NCBI GenBank assembly: GCA_022510615.1
Contig: JAFLTC010000011.1
Coordinates: forward strand, 1-64,000
DNA: 64,000 nucleotides
Source: Lachnospiraceae bacterium
Lineage (GTDB): Bacteria > Bacillota > Clostridia > Lachnospirales > Lachnospiraceae
Direction: 5' to 3'
Shown piece by piece: positions 43,814 through 53,626 of the stretch (positions are counted from its first letter, which is position 1; every line of letters begins with the position of its first letter). The notes under the pieces were generated by a model. The model ran no database searches and was not told the DNA's origin. It worked only from the letters and a program-made list of their open reading frames with translations. Position numbers and translations under genes: made by a program.

Positions 43814-44581
43814 ATGAAAGTAGCAATGACGGATATGGATATTATCTGGGAGCAAAAGGAAGAAAATAAAGAGCAGTGTCTTTCTATGATAAAAGAGGCA
43901 TCAGAGCAGAAAGCAGATGTCATTTTATTTCCGGAGATGACCCTGACGGGATTTTCCATGGACGTAGAAAATATCCGGGATAAGAAAGGGGAAAGCATCC
44001 GTTTTTTTTCTGACCTTGCAAAAAAAATTCATATAGCTATCGGATTTGGCTATGTGACAGAGGAAGAAAAAAAAGGGAGAAACCATTTCTGTTTTCTGGA
44101 TAAGGAAGGTCGGGTGTCAGCAGACTATGAAAAGATACATCCCTTTACTTACGGAGGAGAAAACCGGTTTTATGCGGGAGGGAAAAAGCTTTGCCATTTT
44201 TCCTTTGAAGACTTTACCTGTGGTCTTTTTATCTGCTATGATTTACGATTTCCGGAAGTGTTTCAGAGTCTGCCGGAAGCTACAGACGTTGTCTTTCTCA
44301 TTGCCAACTGGCCGAAGGCCCGAATGGAACACTGGTACACCCTGTTACAGGCCAGAGCCATTGAGATGCAGTGCTATGTCGTGGGTATCAACCGTATCGG
44401 TGAGGGGAACGGAATAAAATACGAAAAAAGTTCTGTCACATTTTCACCGGAGGGAAAACGACTGTCAGAGGTGGAGGGAGAGCGAAACCGTTATATAGAG
44501 ATAGACAGAGACAGCCGCCTTCGCTATGTGGAGGAATTTCCTACCAGAAAGGACCGCCGTCCGGATATCTATTTTGCATAA
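43814..44581 (+). CDS. Carbon-nitrogen hydrolase (nitrilase superfamily, omega-amidase-like)
   Basis: A 255-residue enzyme with the family's Glu-Lys-Cys triad: Glu in LFPEMTLTGFS, Lys in YEKIHPFTYGGE, Cys in LFICYDLRFPEVF. The YDLRFPE context and overall length resemble omega-amidases (which deamidate alpha-ketoglutaramate) and related small C-N hydrolases; the substrate is not certain. The ATG follows AAGAGGAAG. Confidence 0.87.
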   Translation: MKVAMTDMDIIWEQKEENKEQCLSMIKEASEQKADVILFPEMTLTGFSMDVENIRDKKGESIRFFSDLAKKIHIAIGFGYVTEEEKKGRNHFCFLDKEGRVSADYEKIHPFTYGGENRFYAGGKKLCHFSFEDFTCGLFICYDLRFPEVFQSLPEATDVVFLIANWPKARMEHWYTLLQARAIEMQCYVVGINRIGEGNGIKYEKSSVTFSPEGKRLSEVEGERNRYIEIDRDSRLRYVEEFPTRKDRRPDIYFA

Positions 44582-44607
44582 AAAAATATCTTCTGTCCAT
44601 ACTTGTG

Positions 44608-44625
44608 TTAGCACGATGGTGCTGG
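44608..44625. repeat. Palindromic intergenic repeat, copy 4 (half copy)
   Basis: TTAGCACGATGGTGCTGG: the left half of the repeat plus its centre, forming a smaller palindrome AGCAC/GTGCT. Lies between the nitrilase and TepA-like genes. Confidence 0.65.
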
Positions 44626-44643
44626 AAAGGAAAGGATACAGGT

Positions 44644-45273
44644 ATGGAGAAGGAAGAAATTAAAGAATATGGTATGGTAGAAAGCCATGGTATTCAGATT
44701 ATTTCTATTATCGGAGAAATCGAGGGACATGATTGTCTGTCCCAGAATTCAAAAACAACAAAATACGAGCATCTACTGCCATTACTGGCAAAATCGGAAC
44801 AGGATGAAAAGATAAAAGGGATTTTATTTTTGATTAACACGGTAGGTGGGGATGTTTCCTGTGGTCTGGCACTGGCAGAGATGATTGCCACCTTAAGTAA
44901 GCCCACTGTATCCTTAATTATCGGTGACAGTCATTCCATTGGAGTACCGTTAGCGGTGGCAACGGATTATTCCTTTATCGTGCCGTCAGCCACGATGATT
45001 ATCCACCCGGTTCGTATGAGCGGTATGGTACTGGGAACGCCCCAGACATACAGTCAGTTTCAACAGATACAAGACAGGATTTTAAACTTTATTTCCAGTC
45101 ACAGTCAGGCGGATAAAAAGAAGCTGGAGGAGCTGATGATGAATACCAGTATGCTATCGAGGGATTTGGGGACTGTTCTGGTGGGGAAAGAGGCGGTGGT
45201 AAACGGGTTGATACAGGAAGTGGGCGGCATCAACCGCGCCTATGATAAGTTAAATGCTCTCATAGAAAAGTAA
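44644..45273 (+). CDS. ClpP-fold serine protease (TepA-like)
   Basis: A 209-residue ClpP-superfamily protein similar to TepA/YmfB of Bacillus, which has been linked to protein translocation. The catalytic Ser lies in GDSHSIGVPLAVAT and the His in MIIHPVRMSG; FLINTVGGDVSCGLALAEMI forms the substrate strand region. As in Bacillus, it lies directly upstream of a spoIIIE/ftsK gene. The ATG at 44644 follows GGAAAGGA; the open frame upstream to 44605 runs through repeat copy 4 and is not used. Confidence 0.88.
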   Translation: MEKEEIKEYGMVESHGIQIISIIGEIEGHDCLSQNSKTTKYEHLLPLLAKSEQDEKIKGILFLINTVGGDVSCGLALAEMIATLSKPTVSLIIGDSHSIGVPLAVATDYSFIVPSATMIIHPVRMSGMVLGTPQTYSQFQQIQDRILNFISSHSQADKKKLEELMMNTSMLSRDLGTVLVGKEAVVNGLIQEVGGINRAYDKLNALIEK

Positions 45274-45294
45274 AACGTCTGTTCGAGAAAATCC

Positions 45295-45323
45295 TTGCGC
45301 CAGACTTTATTTCGTAGTATAAT
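45295..45323 (+). promoter_or_regulatory. Promoter of ftsK
   Basis: TTGCGC, 17 bp, TATAAT, 30 bp before the ATG. Confidence 0.5.
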
Positions 45324-45353
45324 AGGAGTAAAGATAGAAATGAAGGAGTTATT

Positions 45354-47951
45354 ATGGCGGCAAAAAAGAAAACAAATCGTAAAAAATCGACCAGTCAAAA
45401 TAGAAAAAGCACGGTGAAAAACCGTGGAACGAAAAAAAACACAAGCGCAGCAAAGGCAGCCGGTACAAACAAAAGGAAACAATCTCCCGTCAGAGAAAAT
45501 CCACTGACAAGGGAGATTACTTTTCTTGTTATTCTTGTGTTTGGTATTCTTGCCTTTATGAGCCTGTTTCACATGTGCGGTGTGCTGGGAGAGGGACTTG
45601 CCAGTATATTGTTTGGACTTTTAGGGGCACTTGCCTATGTGTTTCCACTTTATTTAATTGTTGCAGCGGGGTTGTATATTTCCAATCCGAGGAATCGGTC
45701 CCTTCATTATAAAATCTGGTTTAGTGTCGGGTTATACTGGAGTCTGTGCGGCTTATTTCAGTGGGTTGTAAATGACGCTGTTATAAATGTATGGGAGATT
45801 TATACGGTCTGTGGTGAAAACCGTGGAGGGGGCGGATTTTTTGGTGGTCTCCTTTCCTTTGAACTGGCGAAATGGTTAGGACGGGGCGGAGCTTTAATTG
45901 TAATTTTGGCACTGCTTATTGTCTTTTTCATGCTGATTAGTAAAAAACTTCTCTTTTCTTCTCTGCGTCAGCTATATGCCGATAGGGAGGAAAGAAAAGA
46001 TTACGTCGAGTATGAGGACACTGTTTCCGGTTCCGTGCCGGAAAGACGAATGAATACATATCGGTTTGAGCCGGAACCAAAAAAGAAAAAAGAAAAACGG
46101 GTGGAGAAAAAGCCGGAGAAAACAGAACCGGAAAAAACAGAGGAGAGAACACCATCGCAAAATCTGGATGAGATTACGATTATCCGTGACGGAAGCGTCA
46201 GGGAATCGGAGGAACCGATTTATAAAGAGGAGCTGAAACAGAAATTTGGCAGGAAAAAGACTGTAGAAAAATCGACAGCAAAGCTGGCGGAAAAGGCAGT
46301 ATCGGATTCTGTAACACCTCTTGTCATGGATTCTGCCCCTATGGATATGACGGGCATGCCGGAAGCTGACGGAGAAGTTAAAAAGACAGAAAAAGTTAAA
46401 ATTACAAAAGAAGACGAAAAAGAGATGGCGAAGGTACAGGAGGATTTAGCCAAGGCGGCAGTGCAGGAAATACCGTACCAGTTTCCTCCTCTGGATTTGT
46501 TAAATCAGCCGAAGGCCGGCAAAAAAGGCATGAACAATGATGAACTTAGAAACACTGCTCTGAAACTGCAGGAGACGCTGGAGAGCTTTGGGGTGCGTGT
46601 GAAAATGGGGGATATCAGTCTGGGACCTAGTGTAACCCGGTATGAACTGATTCCGGAACAGGGTGTGAAGGTAAGCCGGATTACCAGTCTGTCAGACGAC
46701 ATCAAACTTAGTCTGGCAGCCTCCGACATCCGTATCGAGGCGCCGATTCCGGGAAAGGCTGCGGTAGGTATTGAAGTTCCGAATCCGGACCGGACCATGA
46801 TTACCCTAAGAGAGCTCTTGGAAAGTAACGAGTTTACGAAAGCAAAATCAAAGGTTACTTTTGCGGTTGGTAAGGATATCAGTGGAAAAACGATTGTAAC
46901 AGATATTGCCAAAATGCCTCATCTGCTGATTGCGGGAGCCACAGGTTCGGGTAAATCCGTGTTGATTAACACACTGATTATGAGCATTATTTATAAGGCA
47001 GATCCAAATGAAGTAAAATTGATTATGGTGGATCCGAAAATGGTGGAATTAACTGCCTACGAGGATATTCCGCATTTGATGATTCCGGTAGTAAAGGATC
47101 CGAAAAAGGCATCGGCGGCACTTGGCTGGGCGGTTGCCGAAATGACCGGACGTTATCAGAAGTTTGCCGAGACTGGTGTCAGGGATATTAAATCCTATAA
47201 TGCGAAAATTGGAAAATTATCCAAGACCGACGATCCGGAATACCAAAAGCTGCCACAGATTGTTATTATTGTAGACGAGTTTGCCGATTTGATGATGGTA
47301 GCACCGGGAGAGGTGGAAGATTCCGTGTGCCGTCTGGCGCAGCTGGCACGTGCGGCCGGTATTCATCTTGTTTTAGCAACCCAGAGGCCATCGGTTAATG
47401 TTATTACCGGTTTGATTAAAGCCAATATTCCATCCCGAATTGCCCTTTCGGTATCCTCGGCGGTGGATTCCCGTACGATTATTGATTCTGCCGGGGCAGA
47501 AAAACTGTTGGGAAATGGAGACATGCTTTTTGCACCGCAAAATCTTCCGAAACCAATTCGTGTGCAGGGAGCCTTTGTGTCGGACGAAGAAAGAGACGGT
47601 GTCGTCAGCTTTTTGAAAAATAGCGGAAGTGGCCCAGCCTATAATGAAGAGGTCACGGCGCATATTGAATCCGCTCCGGTAGCGGGGGCTCAAAATGGAA
47701 ACGCGACACCTGGCGGGGATTCGGAGAACGACGAATTATTTGTCGAAGCCGGTATGTTTATTATTGAAAAGGACAAGGCCTCCATTGGTCTTTTACAGAG
47801 GATGTTTCGTATCGGCTTTAATCGTGCCGCCCGTATTATGGACCAGCTTGCCGATGCCGGTGTCGTAGGTCCGGAAGAGGGGACAAAGGCGAGACAGATT
47901 TTAATGACAAAGGAACAATTTGAGAATTATCTGGAGGAAGGAAACGGATGA
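45354..47951 (+). CDS. ftsK: DNA translocase FtsK/SpoIIIE
   Basis: A hexameric ATP-driven pump that moves chromosomal DNA through the division or sporulation septum. The protein of 865 residues has: a Lys-rich N-terminus; four membrane helices (residues 58-205); a charged linker rich in Lys, Glu and Pro; a motor domain with Walker [14 protein letters not shown] (near 525) and Walker [14 protein letters not shown] (near 636); and a C-terminal winged-helix gamma domain ([24 protein letters not shown]) that reads KOPS/SRS-type DNA motifs. Whether it is the vegetative or the sporulation paralogue cannot be told. It overlaps the first ATP-grasp gene by 4 bp (ATGA). Confidence 0.95.
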   Translation: MAAKKKTNRKKSTSQNRKSTVKNRGTKKNTSAAKAAGTNKRKQSPVRENPLTREITFLVILVFGILAFMSLFHMCGVLGEGLASILFGLLGALAYVFPLYLIVAAGLYISNPRNRSLHYKIWFSVGLYWSLCGLFQWVVNDAVINVWEIYTVCGENRGGGGFFGGLLSFELAKWLGRGGALIVILALLIVFFMLISKKLLFSSLRQLYADREERKDYVEYEDTVSGSVPERRMNTYRFEPEPKKKKEKRVEKKPEKTEPEKTEERTPSQNLDEITIIRDGSVRESEEPIYKEELKQKFGRKKTVEKSTAKLAEKAVSDSVTPLVMDSAPMDMTGMPEADGEVKKTEKVKITKEDEKEMAKVQEDLAKAAVQEIPYQFPPLDLLNQPKAGKKGMNNDELRNTALKLQETLESFGVRVKMGDISLGPSVTRYELIPEQGVKVSRITSLSDDIKLSLAASDIRIEAPIPGKAAVGIEVPNPDRTMITLRELLESNEFTKAKSKVTFAVGKDISGKTIVTDIAKMPHLLIAGATGSGKSVLINTLIMSIIYKADPNEVKLIMVDPKMVELTAYEDIPHLMIPVVKDPKKASAALGWAVAEMTGRYQKFAETGVRDIKSYNAKIGKLSKTDDPEYQKLPQIVIIVDEFADLMMVAPGEVEDSVCRLAQLARAAGIHLVLATQRPSVNVITGLIKANIPSRIALSVSSAVDSRTIIDSAGAEKLLGNGDMLFAPQNLPKPIRVQGAFVSDEERDGVVSFLKNSGSGPAYNEEVTAHIESAPVAGAQNGNATPGGDSENDELFVEAGMFIIEKDKASIGLLQRMFRIGFNRAARIMDQLADAGVVGPEEGTKARQILMTKEQFENYLEEGNG

Positions 47952-48826
47952 GAGGCTGGCTGGTAGTCAACGGCTTTTTGCATACGAAAAAATTTGATGA
48001 GTTGTCGGAATTTTTTATCCGTGCGTCAAAAAAACAGGGAACCCACCTTGTCATACGGGAAAATTCTGACCTTTTCGTGGACCTTGGAAAAGATGAAATG
48101 GAACAGAAGCCGGATTTTGTTATTTTCTGGGATAAGGATATTTTACTTGCCCATTATCTGGAACAACAGGGTATCCGGGTTTATAATTCCAGCCGATGCA
48201 TTGCCCTGTGTGATGATAAAAGAAAAACTCATCTGGTATTGTCACAGCATAACATACCTATGCCAAGGACAATTTTTGCTCCTATGACATATGCCAAAAC
48301 AGATTTTCCCCACTTGAATTTTCTCACGTATATAGAGACAGAGTTATCGTATCCTATCGTGGTAAAGGAAGCCTATGGCTCCTTTGGGGAGCAGGTGTAT
48401 CTGGCAGAAAATGATGATGAAATGCGAAAAATAATAAAGAAATGCGACACTACGGAAATCATGTTTCAGGAGTATATCGAAACGAGTAAAGGAATCGATA
48501 TCAGGCTTCAGGTAGTGGGAAATGAAGTTGTGGGAAGTATGTACCGGTCTTCGGAAGCGGATTTTCGCGCCAATATTACGGCGGGAGGAAGCATGAAACC
48601 TTATCCGCCTACAAAAGAAGAAAAGGAACTTGCCCTGAGAGCTGCCAGACTTGTGGAAGCGGATTTTGCCGGAGTAGATTTATTATTTGGAAAAGAGGGA
48701 CCGATGATCTGTGAGATAAATTCCAATGCTCATTTTAAAAATCTGTTTGACTGCACCGGTGTTAATACGGCAGAAAAAATTTTAAAATATATATGTGAGG
48801 ATATGAAATGTTCAATGCCTGGCTGA
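47948..48826 (+). CDS. ATP-grasp ligase, RimK-like (first of a tandem pair)
   Basis: A 292-residue RimK-type ATP-grasp protein. An N-terminal pre-grasp domain of about 90 residues ([25 protein letters not shown]) precedes the ATP-grasp core with [51 protein letters not shown] and the metal-binding end [11 protein letters not shown]. Such ligases join an amino acid or peptide to a carboxylate through an acyl-phosphate. The substrate is unknown. Its start overlaps the ftsK stop, and its end overlaps the second ATP-grasp gene by 19 bp. Confidence 0.85.
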   Translation: MRGWLVVNGFLHTKKFDELSEFFIRASKKQGTHLVIRENSDLFVDLGKDEMEQKPDFVIFWDKDILLAHYLEQQGIRVYNSSRCIALCDDKRKTHLVLSQHNIPMPRTIFAPMTYAKTDFPHLNFLTYIETELSYPIVVKEAYGSFGEQVYLAENDDEMRKIIKKCDTTEIMFQEYIETSKGIDIRLQVVGNEVVGSMYRSSEADFRANITAGGSMKPYPPTKEEKELALRAARLVEADFAGVDLLFGKEGPMICEINSNAHFKNLFDCTGVNTAEKILKYICEDMKCSMPG

Positions 48827-49638
48827 TTTATGATAAAGAAGGGGCAAAAAAAAATAAAGACTACATTGCTCACCATAAAGAAGTGGGAGAGAAAATGGGA
48901 ATTCATTTTGAATTAAAAATGAGAGAGGAAATTTTCTCTAAGCTGCCAGCTCCCAAACCGGATTTTGCCATTGTACGAACCATTTGTCCGGAGCTGTCTA
49001 AAAAACTGGAGGCGGCAAAAATTCCGGCATTTAATACTGCCTTTGTTTCTGAGATTTGTAACGATAAGGGAAAGACGATAGATTATATTCAGAAAAAAAC
49101 AAAGGTACCTGTTATTCCTACGGAACGGTTTAAACGAGAAAAATTATCGAAGGACCTGCTTATAAGGTATCCGGATTCCGTTATCAAGACGGTGGACGGA
49201 CACGGTGGGAAGCAGGTGTTTTTAACCTCAGAAAAATTTTCTGTCATCTGTGCCGGTATCGGCTCCTCTGATTTTGTTATCCAGCCCTTTGTCCGGGGAG
49301 TGGGAAAAGATGTGCGGGTATATGTCGTCGGGCAGACTATTGTAGGAGCGGTGGAGAGAACTGCTACGGAAGGGTTTCGGTCAAATTTTTCTCTGGGGGG
49401 TACGGTTAAGAACTATCTGCTATCAGAGGAGGAAAAGGCTCTGATAGAGGAAATTTGTTCCGTGTTTTCCTTTGGACTGGTTGGAATTGATTTTATCATA
49501 AACGAAAAAGGGAAATTTGTTTTTAATGAGATAGAAGATGTGGTGGGAGCCAGAATGCTCTACCAATGCCAGCCGGAAATTTCTTTGCTGGAGCAATATT
49601 TTTCTTTTATTCTTGATAAAATGTTGCAAAACAACTAG
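48808..49638 (+). CDS. ATP-grasp ligase, RimK-like (second of a tandem pair)
   Basis: A 276-residue protein with the same fold as its upstream neighbour but clearly diverged: IKTVDGHGGKQVFLTS in the P-loop-like strand pair, FVRGVGKDVRVYVVGQTIVGAVER, RSNFSLGGTVKNYLLS and the metal site FVFNEIEDVVGARMLY. One canonical Asn/Glu pair of the end motif appears as NEIED, so it should still bind ATP-Mg. An N-terminal [17 protein letters not shown] segment parallels the first protein. The two may form a heterodimer or act in sequence. Confidence 0.83.
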   Translation: MFNAWLIYDKEGAKKNKDYIAHHKEVGEKMGIHFELKMREEIFSKLPAPKPDFAIVRTICPELSKKLEAAKIPAFNTAFVSEICNDKGKTIDYIQKKTKVPVIPTERFKREKLSKDLLIRYPDSVIKTVDGHGGKQVFLTSEKFSVICAGIGSSDFVIQPFVRGVGKDVRVYVVGQTIVGAVERTATEGFRSNFSLGGTVKNYLLSEEEKALIEEICSVFSFGLVGIDFIINEKGKFVFNEIEDVVGARMLYQCQPEISLLEQYFSFILDKMLQNN

Positions 49639-49652
49639 ATACTGGCTATAAT
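49624..49652 (+). promoter_or_regulatory. Promoter of fhs
   Basis: TTGCAA, 17 bp, TATAAT, overlapping the end of the second ATP-grasp gene and 40 bp before the fhs ATG. Confidence 0.65.
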
Positions 49653-49691
49653 GAGCATAGAAAACCGCAGATATTGTATGGAGGGTAATGA

Positions 49692-51362
49692 ATGAAAACA
49701 GATATTGATATTGCATTAGAGGCAGAATTGGAGCCGATTAAAAAAGTGGCAGAAAAACTTGGAATTGAGGAAGATGAGCTTGATTTATATGGAAAATATA
49801 AGGCAAAGCTGACAGACGATTTATGGAATCGTGTGAAGGATAATCCGGACGGGAAACTGATTTTAGTTACAGCCATAAATCCTACCCCTGCCGGAGAGGG
49901 AAAGACAACTACTACCGTGGGACTGGGACAGGCAATGGACAAAATCGGAAAAAAAGCAGTGATTGCGTTGCGGGAACCTTCTCTGGGACCTTGTTTTGGA
50001 TTAAAGGGTGGTGCTGCCGGTGGCGGTTATGCCCAGGTGGTACCAATGGATGATTTGAATCTTCATTTTACGGGAGATTTCCATGCCATTACATCAGCCA
50101 ATAACCTGTTGGCAGCCATGTTAGATAATCATATTCAGCAGGGGAATGCACTGAATATTGATACAAAACAGATTGTGTGGAAACGCTGTGTGGATATGAA
50201 TGACAGGGTTCTTCGTAATATTACGGTTGGTCTGGGCCGTAAGGCAGACGGAGTGACCAGAGAGGACCATTTCATTATTACGGTAGCATCTGAAATTATG
50301 GCGATTCTCTGTCTGGCAGAAAATATGAAGGATTTAAAGGAACGTCTGGGACGTATTATTGTGGCGTACAATTATGAGGGAGAGCCTGTGACGGCGAAAC
50401 AGTTAAATGCTGTGGGAGCCATGGCAGCACTCTTAAAGGATGCCATTCGCCCGAATCTTATCCAGACGCTGGAACACACACCGGCTCTGGTTCACGGGGG
50501 CCCGTTTGCAAATATTGCCCACGGCTGTAACAGTATCCGTGCCACGAAGACAGCCTTGAAGCTGGCAGATTATACGATTACGGAGGCTGGCTTTGGAGCA
50601 GATCTTGGAGCAGAGAAATTTTTAGATATTAAGTGCCGGATGGCCGGCTTAAAGCCGGATGCCGTTGTTCTGGTGGCAACGGTCCGTGCCTTGAAATATA
50701 ACGGTGGTGTGGCAAAGGAAGATCTTAGTAAAGAAAATCTGGAAGCCTTGAAAAAAGGTATTGTAAATCTGGAAAAACATATTGAAAATATTGCCGAATA
50801 TGATGTGCCATGTATCGTTACCCTGAATCAGTTTATTACGGATACCGAAGCGGAGTTGGCTTTCGTAAAAGAATTCTGTGAGTCCCGCGGTTGCGAATTT
50901 GCCTTATCTCAGGTTTGGGAAAAGGGCGGTGATGGCGGTGTAGAGCTCGCCGAAAAGGTAGTGGAAACGATAGAAACAAAGGAAAGTCATTTCCATTGTC
51001 TGTATGCAGACGATTTGTCATTAAAGGAGAAAATGGAGACCATTGCAAAGAAAATTTACGGGGCGGCCGAGGTAGTATTTGAACCGGCAGCGAGCAGTCA
51101 GATTGCCCGGATAGAAAGTCTTGGCTTTGGCTCTATGCCAGTTTGTATGGCGAAGAACCAGTATTCTCTTTCCGATGATAAATCACTGTTAGGGCGCCCG
51201 GAGAACTTTACGATTCACATCCGGGAGGTCTATGTGTCCGCCGGTGCCGGTTTTGTTGTGGCCATTACCGGAACAATTATGACGATGCCGGGGCTGCCAA
51301 AGGTTCCTGCCGCTGAAGGTATTGATGTGGATGATGAAGGGAAAATTACAGGGTTATTTTAA
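49692..51362 (+). CDS. fhs: Formate-tetrahydrofolate ligase (10-formyl-THF synthetase)
   Basis: Makes 10-formyl-tetrahydrofolate from formate, THF and ATP; part of the Wood-Ljungdahl methyl branch and the source of formyl groups for purines. The protein of 556 residues shows [21 protein letters not shown] (P-loop, about residues 59-79), [32 protein letters not shown] and [17 protein letters not shown] bona fide terminator follows the stop codon. It complements PurN and GlyA at 34-38 kb. Confidence 0.97.
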   Translation: MKTDIDIALEAELEPIKKVAEKLGIEEDELDLYGKYKAKLTDDLWNRVKDNPDGKLILVTAINPTPAGEGKTTTTVGLGQAMDKIGKKAVIALREPSLGPCFGLKGGAAGGGYAQVVPMDDLNLHFTGDFHAITSANNLLAAMLDNHIQQGNALNIDTKQIVWKRCVDMNDRVLRNITVGLGRKADGVTREDHFIITVASEIMAILCLAENMKDLKERLGRIIVAYNYEGEPVTAKQLNAVGAMAALLKDAIRPNLIQTLEHTPALVHGGPFANIAHGCNSIRATKTALKLADYTITEAGFGADLGAEKFLDIKCRMAGLKPDAVVLVATVRALKYNGGVAKEDLSKENLEALKKGIVNLEKHIENIAEYDVPCIVTLNQFITDTEAELAFVKEFCESRGCEFALSQVWEKGGDGGVELAEKVVETIETKESHFHCLYADDLSLKEKMETIAKKIYGAAEVVFEPAASSQIARIESLGFGSMPVCMAKNQYSLSDDKSLLGRPENFTIHIREVYVSAGAGFVVAITGTIMTMPGLPKVPAAEGIDVDDEGKITGLF

Positions 51363-51377
51363 AAAGAAAAATATTGA

Positions 51378-51402
51378 GGGGATGACATTTTTTGTCATCC
51401 CC
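51378..51402 (+). terminator. Rho-independent terminator after fhs
   Basis: GGGGATGACA pairs with TGTCATCCCC, T-rich loop, followed by GTTTATT. A strong stem. Confidence 0.8.
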
Positions 51403-51430
51403 GTTTATTCGATAATAACAGGAGGGCGTT

Positions 51431-52840
51431 ATGAATAAATATATAGTAATCAGTCTTATATGCTTATCCTGCCTGCTGACGGCATGTGGTTTTAACCGAT
51501 TGTATGAAAGGAGAAATAACCAGACTGCCTCTGGTTCGGCAGTGAGCAGTGGAGGAATATCTTCTGTGAACAAGGAAATAGAAAAGGAAATGCAGACGGC
51601 AGATTACTGGATAGGAAAAACGGTATCACCGGATAAAATATTAATGTCCGGCGAGGATATAACAAAATTTAATCAGAAAATTACAGAACAGCTCTCCACG
51701 AATCCGGAAGCCGGATACTATAATTTATCGACTTACGGAGAATCCATAGACGGTAAGCTTTTATCGGATATGATTACCAGGATAGATTTTCAAGCGAAAA
51801 CGTATTATCTGGGAGAGCAACCGGTAACGGCGAATCAGTGGAAAACCTATTATAATAACCGTAATATCGAAAAGATTGGTAATTTTAATACGATAAGCTA
51901 TGGTATTATCTGTTCCCGTGCCGATGTCAGAGAGCTGCCGACATCGGATGAGATAATGAGCGAGCATGGAGAAAAAGGACATGACGTGTTGCAAAATACA
52001 GCACTGCCAGTCAATGAACCGGTGCTGGTTCTTCTGACAAACAAAGATGAAAACTGGTATTATATCATTGCCAATGAGTATGCCGGCTGGATAAAAAAGG
52101 AAACCGTTGGGCTTTGTGAAAATAAGGCAGAATGGGAAGCTGCCAGGCAGATGAAAGACTTCCTTATCGTGACGGGAGACCGTGTACAGACAGAGGAAAA
52201 TATAGTAGAGACCGGTAAGACTGCAAACGGTGAATTTACTATGGGAACCAAGCTTGCTCTGGCGGAAGAAAAGGAGTGCAAAGAAGTTTTTGGCAGGGAA
52301 GAGATTTCCCACAGCTATGTTGTCCGGATTCCGGTAAGGACAGAGGATGGAAAACTGGATTATCAATTATCCCTTATTCCAAAGGGGCGGGATGTACACG
52401 AGGGGTATCTGGAATATACAAGGGCCAATGTGCTCAGACAGTCCTTTAAAATGCTGGGAAACCAGTATGGGTGGGGCGGTATAAACGGATACCGGGATTG
52501 TTCTTCCATGATACGGGATGTGTATCTATGCTTTGGAGTAAGGCTACCTAGAAACAGCAGTGCCCAGGCAATGATACCGGGAGAGTCCCGACTGGATATT
52601 TCTAAATTATCCGATGAGGAAAAGATACAGAAACTAAATTCCATAGAGCCGGGAACTATTTTGCAGATGTCCGGTCATGTTATGATTTATCTGGGCTGTG
52701 TAGAGCAGAACTATTATGTCATAAGTGCCAACGGCAGTCTTGTTCCGGGCTATGTTATGCTAAATGATTTGAATGAAAAAAGTCCAGGGACAGATAAAAC
52801 ATGGCTGAATAGGCTGGAGATAATCGTGGGGATTCCGTAA
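51431..52840 (+). CDS. NlpC/P60-family cell-wall hydrolase lipoprotein with SH3-like domains
   Basis: A lipoprotein of 469 residues (signal ISLICLSCLLTAC; lipobox LTAC). The middle region resembles bacterial SH3 modules (ICSRADVRELPTSDE, NEPVLVLLTNKDENWYYIIANEYAGWIKKETV). The C-terminal NlpC/P60 domain has catalytic Cys in YGWGGINGYRDCSSMIRDVY (near residue 357) and His in SGHVMIYLG (near 415). Such enzymes cut within the peptidoglycan stem peptide; the SH3 modules usually set the distance to its free N-terminus. It is single-gene between the fhs terminator and a palindromic repeat. Confidence 0.9.
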   Translation: MNKYIVISLICLSCLLTACGFNRLYERRNNQTASGSAVSSGGISSVNKEIEKEMQTADYWIGKTVSPDKILMSGEDITKFNQKITEQLSTNPEAGYYNLSTYGESIDGKLLSDMITRIDFQAKTYYLGEQPVTANQWKTYYNNRNIEKIGNFNTISYGIICSRADVRELPTSDEIMSEHGEKGHDVLQNTALPVNEPVLVLLTNKDENWYYIIANEYAGWIKKETVGLCENKAEWEAARQMKDFLIVTGDRVQTEENIVETGKTANGEFTMGTKLALAEEKECKEVFGREEISHSYVVRIPVRTEDGKLDYQLSLIPKGRDVHEGYLEYTRANVLRQSFKMLGNQYGWGGINGYRDCSSMIRDVYLCFGVRLPRNSSAQAMIPGESRLDISKLSDEEKIQKLNSIEPGTILQMSGHVMIYLGCVEQNYYVISANGSLVPGYVMLNDLNEKSPGTDKTWLNRLEIIVGIP

Positions 52841-52843
52841 CAC

Positions 52844-52881
52844 AGCACCATCGTGCTAGCACGATGGCGCCGTTATGCTAG
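52844..52881. repeat. Palindromic intergenic repeat, copy 5 (half copy joined to hybrid full copy)
   Basis: AGCACCATCGTGCT (52844-52857) runs into a second unit, GCACGATGGCGCCGTTATGC (52859-52878), which joins one half of the copy-2 type to one half of the copy-1 type. The terminal CTAG gives the TAG stop of the minus-strand SGNH gene (52878-52880). Confidence 0.8.
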
Positions 52882-53591
52882 TTTATATTTTTCTGAATAA
52901 ACTTGGCAAATCCGGTTTGTCCTTTCGTGTTTAAATGAATGCCATCCTGATAAAACCAGTCCGGATGCTTTTTGCCCTCATCGGCCCAGGAAATCATATG
53001 GACATTGTCATTTTTTTTCACAATTTTCTGGATGTTACTGTTTACCTGTTTCTGGATATCCAGTTTTTTTCCATAGGCGTTAATCCAGTAGATGGTCCGT
53101 TCAGTTCCCAGATAATCAATCAGCTCCTGACCGGTTACGAGGTTAAAATTGCCATTGGTGCCTAAAGACAGGATAACAGTATCTCCTAATTTATTCTTTT
53201 TATTTAACTTTTTGGCCACATCCACAGCCTGATAAACCTGGCGGGAGATTTTGGCATCAATCACTACGTTTTTTTGCAATTTCTGAAAAGCAGGTGCTGC
53301 TCCCAGAAATACGGAATCACCGATAACAGTGATGGTTTCTCCGGACTTTTCTTCTTCCACCGCAGGTCCGGTTGCCGGTATAGATGTCTGCGCTTCTGTG
53401 GTAGCTCCTGCCTGTGATATGGCATCGGACTGTGCCAGAGCCTGTTCATTGCGAAGCAGTTCCTGTTCTAACTCATCCTGATCCGATTCCGGAGCTCTGA
53501 AAATGCCATAGCACGCAATGCCGGTGCATAAGAGTATTGCAATAATGGCGATGTATTTTTTTATTTTATTTCTTTTTTCTGTTTGTCTCAT
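52878..53591 (-). CDS. SGNH-family hydrolase, extracytoplasmic (OatA C-terminal-like)
   Basis: A 237-residue protein with one N-terminal helix (YIAIIAILLCTGIACYGIF), a linker of about 50 residues and an SGNH domain: nucleophile in VIGDSVFLGA (Ser 93), block III GTNGN, and Asp/His in QDGIHLNTKG. It resembles the surface domain of OatA/Adr-type peptidoglycan O-acetyltransferases, here encoded apart from the membrane acyltransferase just upstream on the same strand. It probably transfers acetyl groups to MurNAc or another wall glycan. Confidence 0.85.
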   Translation of the reverse strand: MRQTEKRNKIKKYIAIIAILLCTGIACYGIFRAPESDQDELEQELLRNEQALAQSDAISQAGATTEAQTSIPATGPAVEEEKSGETITVIGDSVFLGAAPAFQKLQKNVVIDAKISRQVYQAVDVAKKLNKKNKLGDTVILSLGTNGNFNLVTGQELIDYLGTERTIYWINAYGKKLDIQKQVNSNIQKIVKKNDNVHMISWADEGKKHPDWFYQDGIHLNTKGQTGFAKFIQKNIN

Positions 53592-53606
53592 CGTGATTTT
53601 CCTTTC

Positions 53607-53624
53607 CTAGCATAACAGTGCCAA
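53607..53624. repeat. Palindromic intergenic repeat, copy 6 (half copy)
   Basis: CTAGCATAACAGTGCCAA: a single GCATAAC-type half with the centre. It lies in the 35-bp gap between the acyltransferase and SGNH genes. Confidence 0.6.
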
Positions 53625-53626
53625 TT

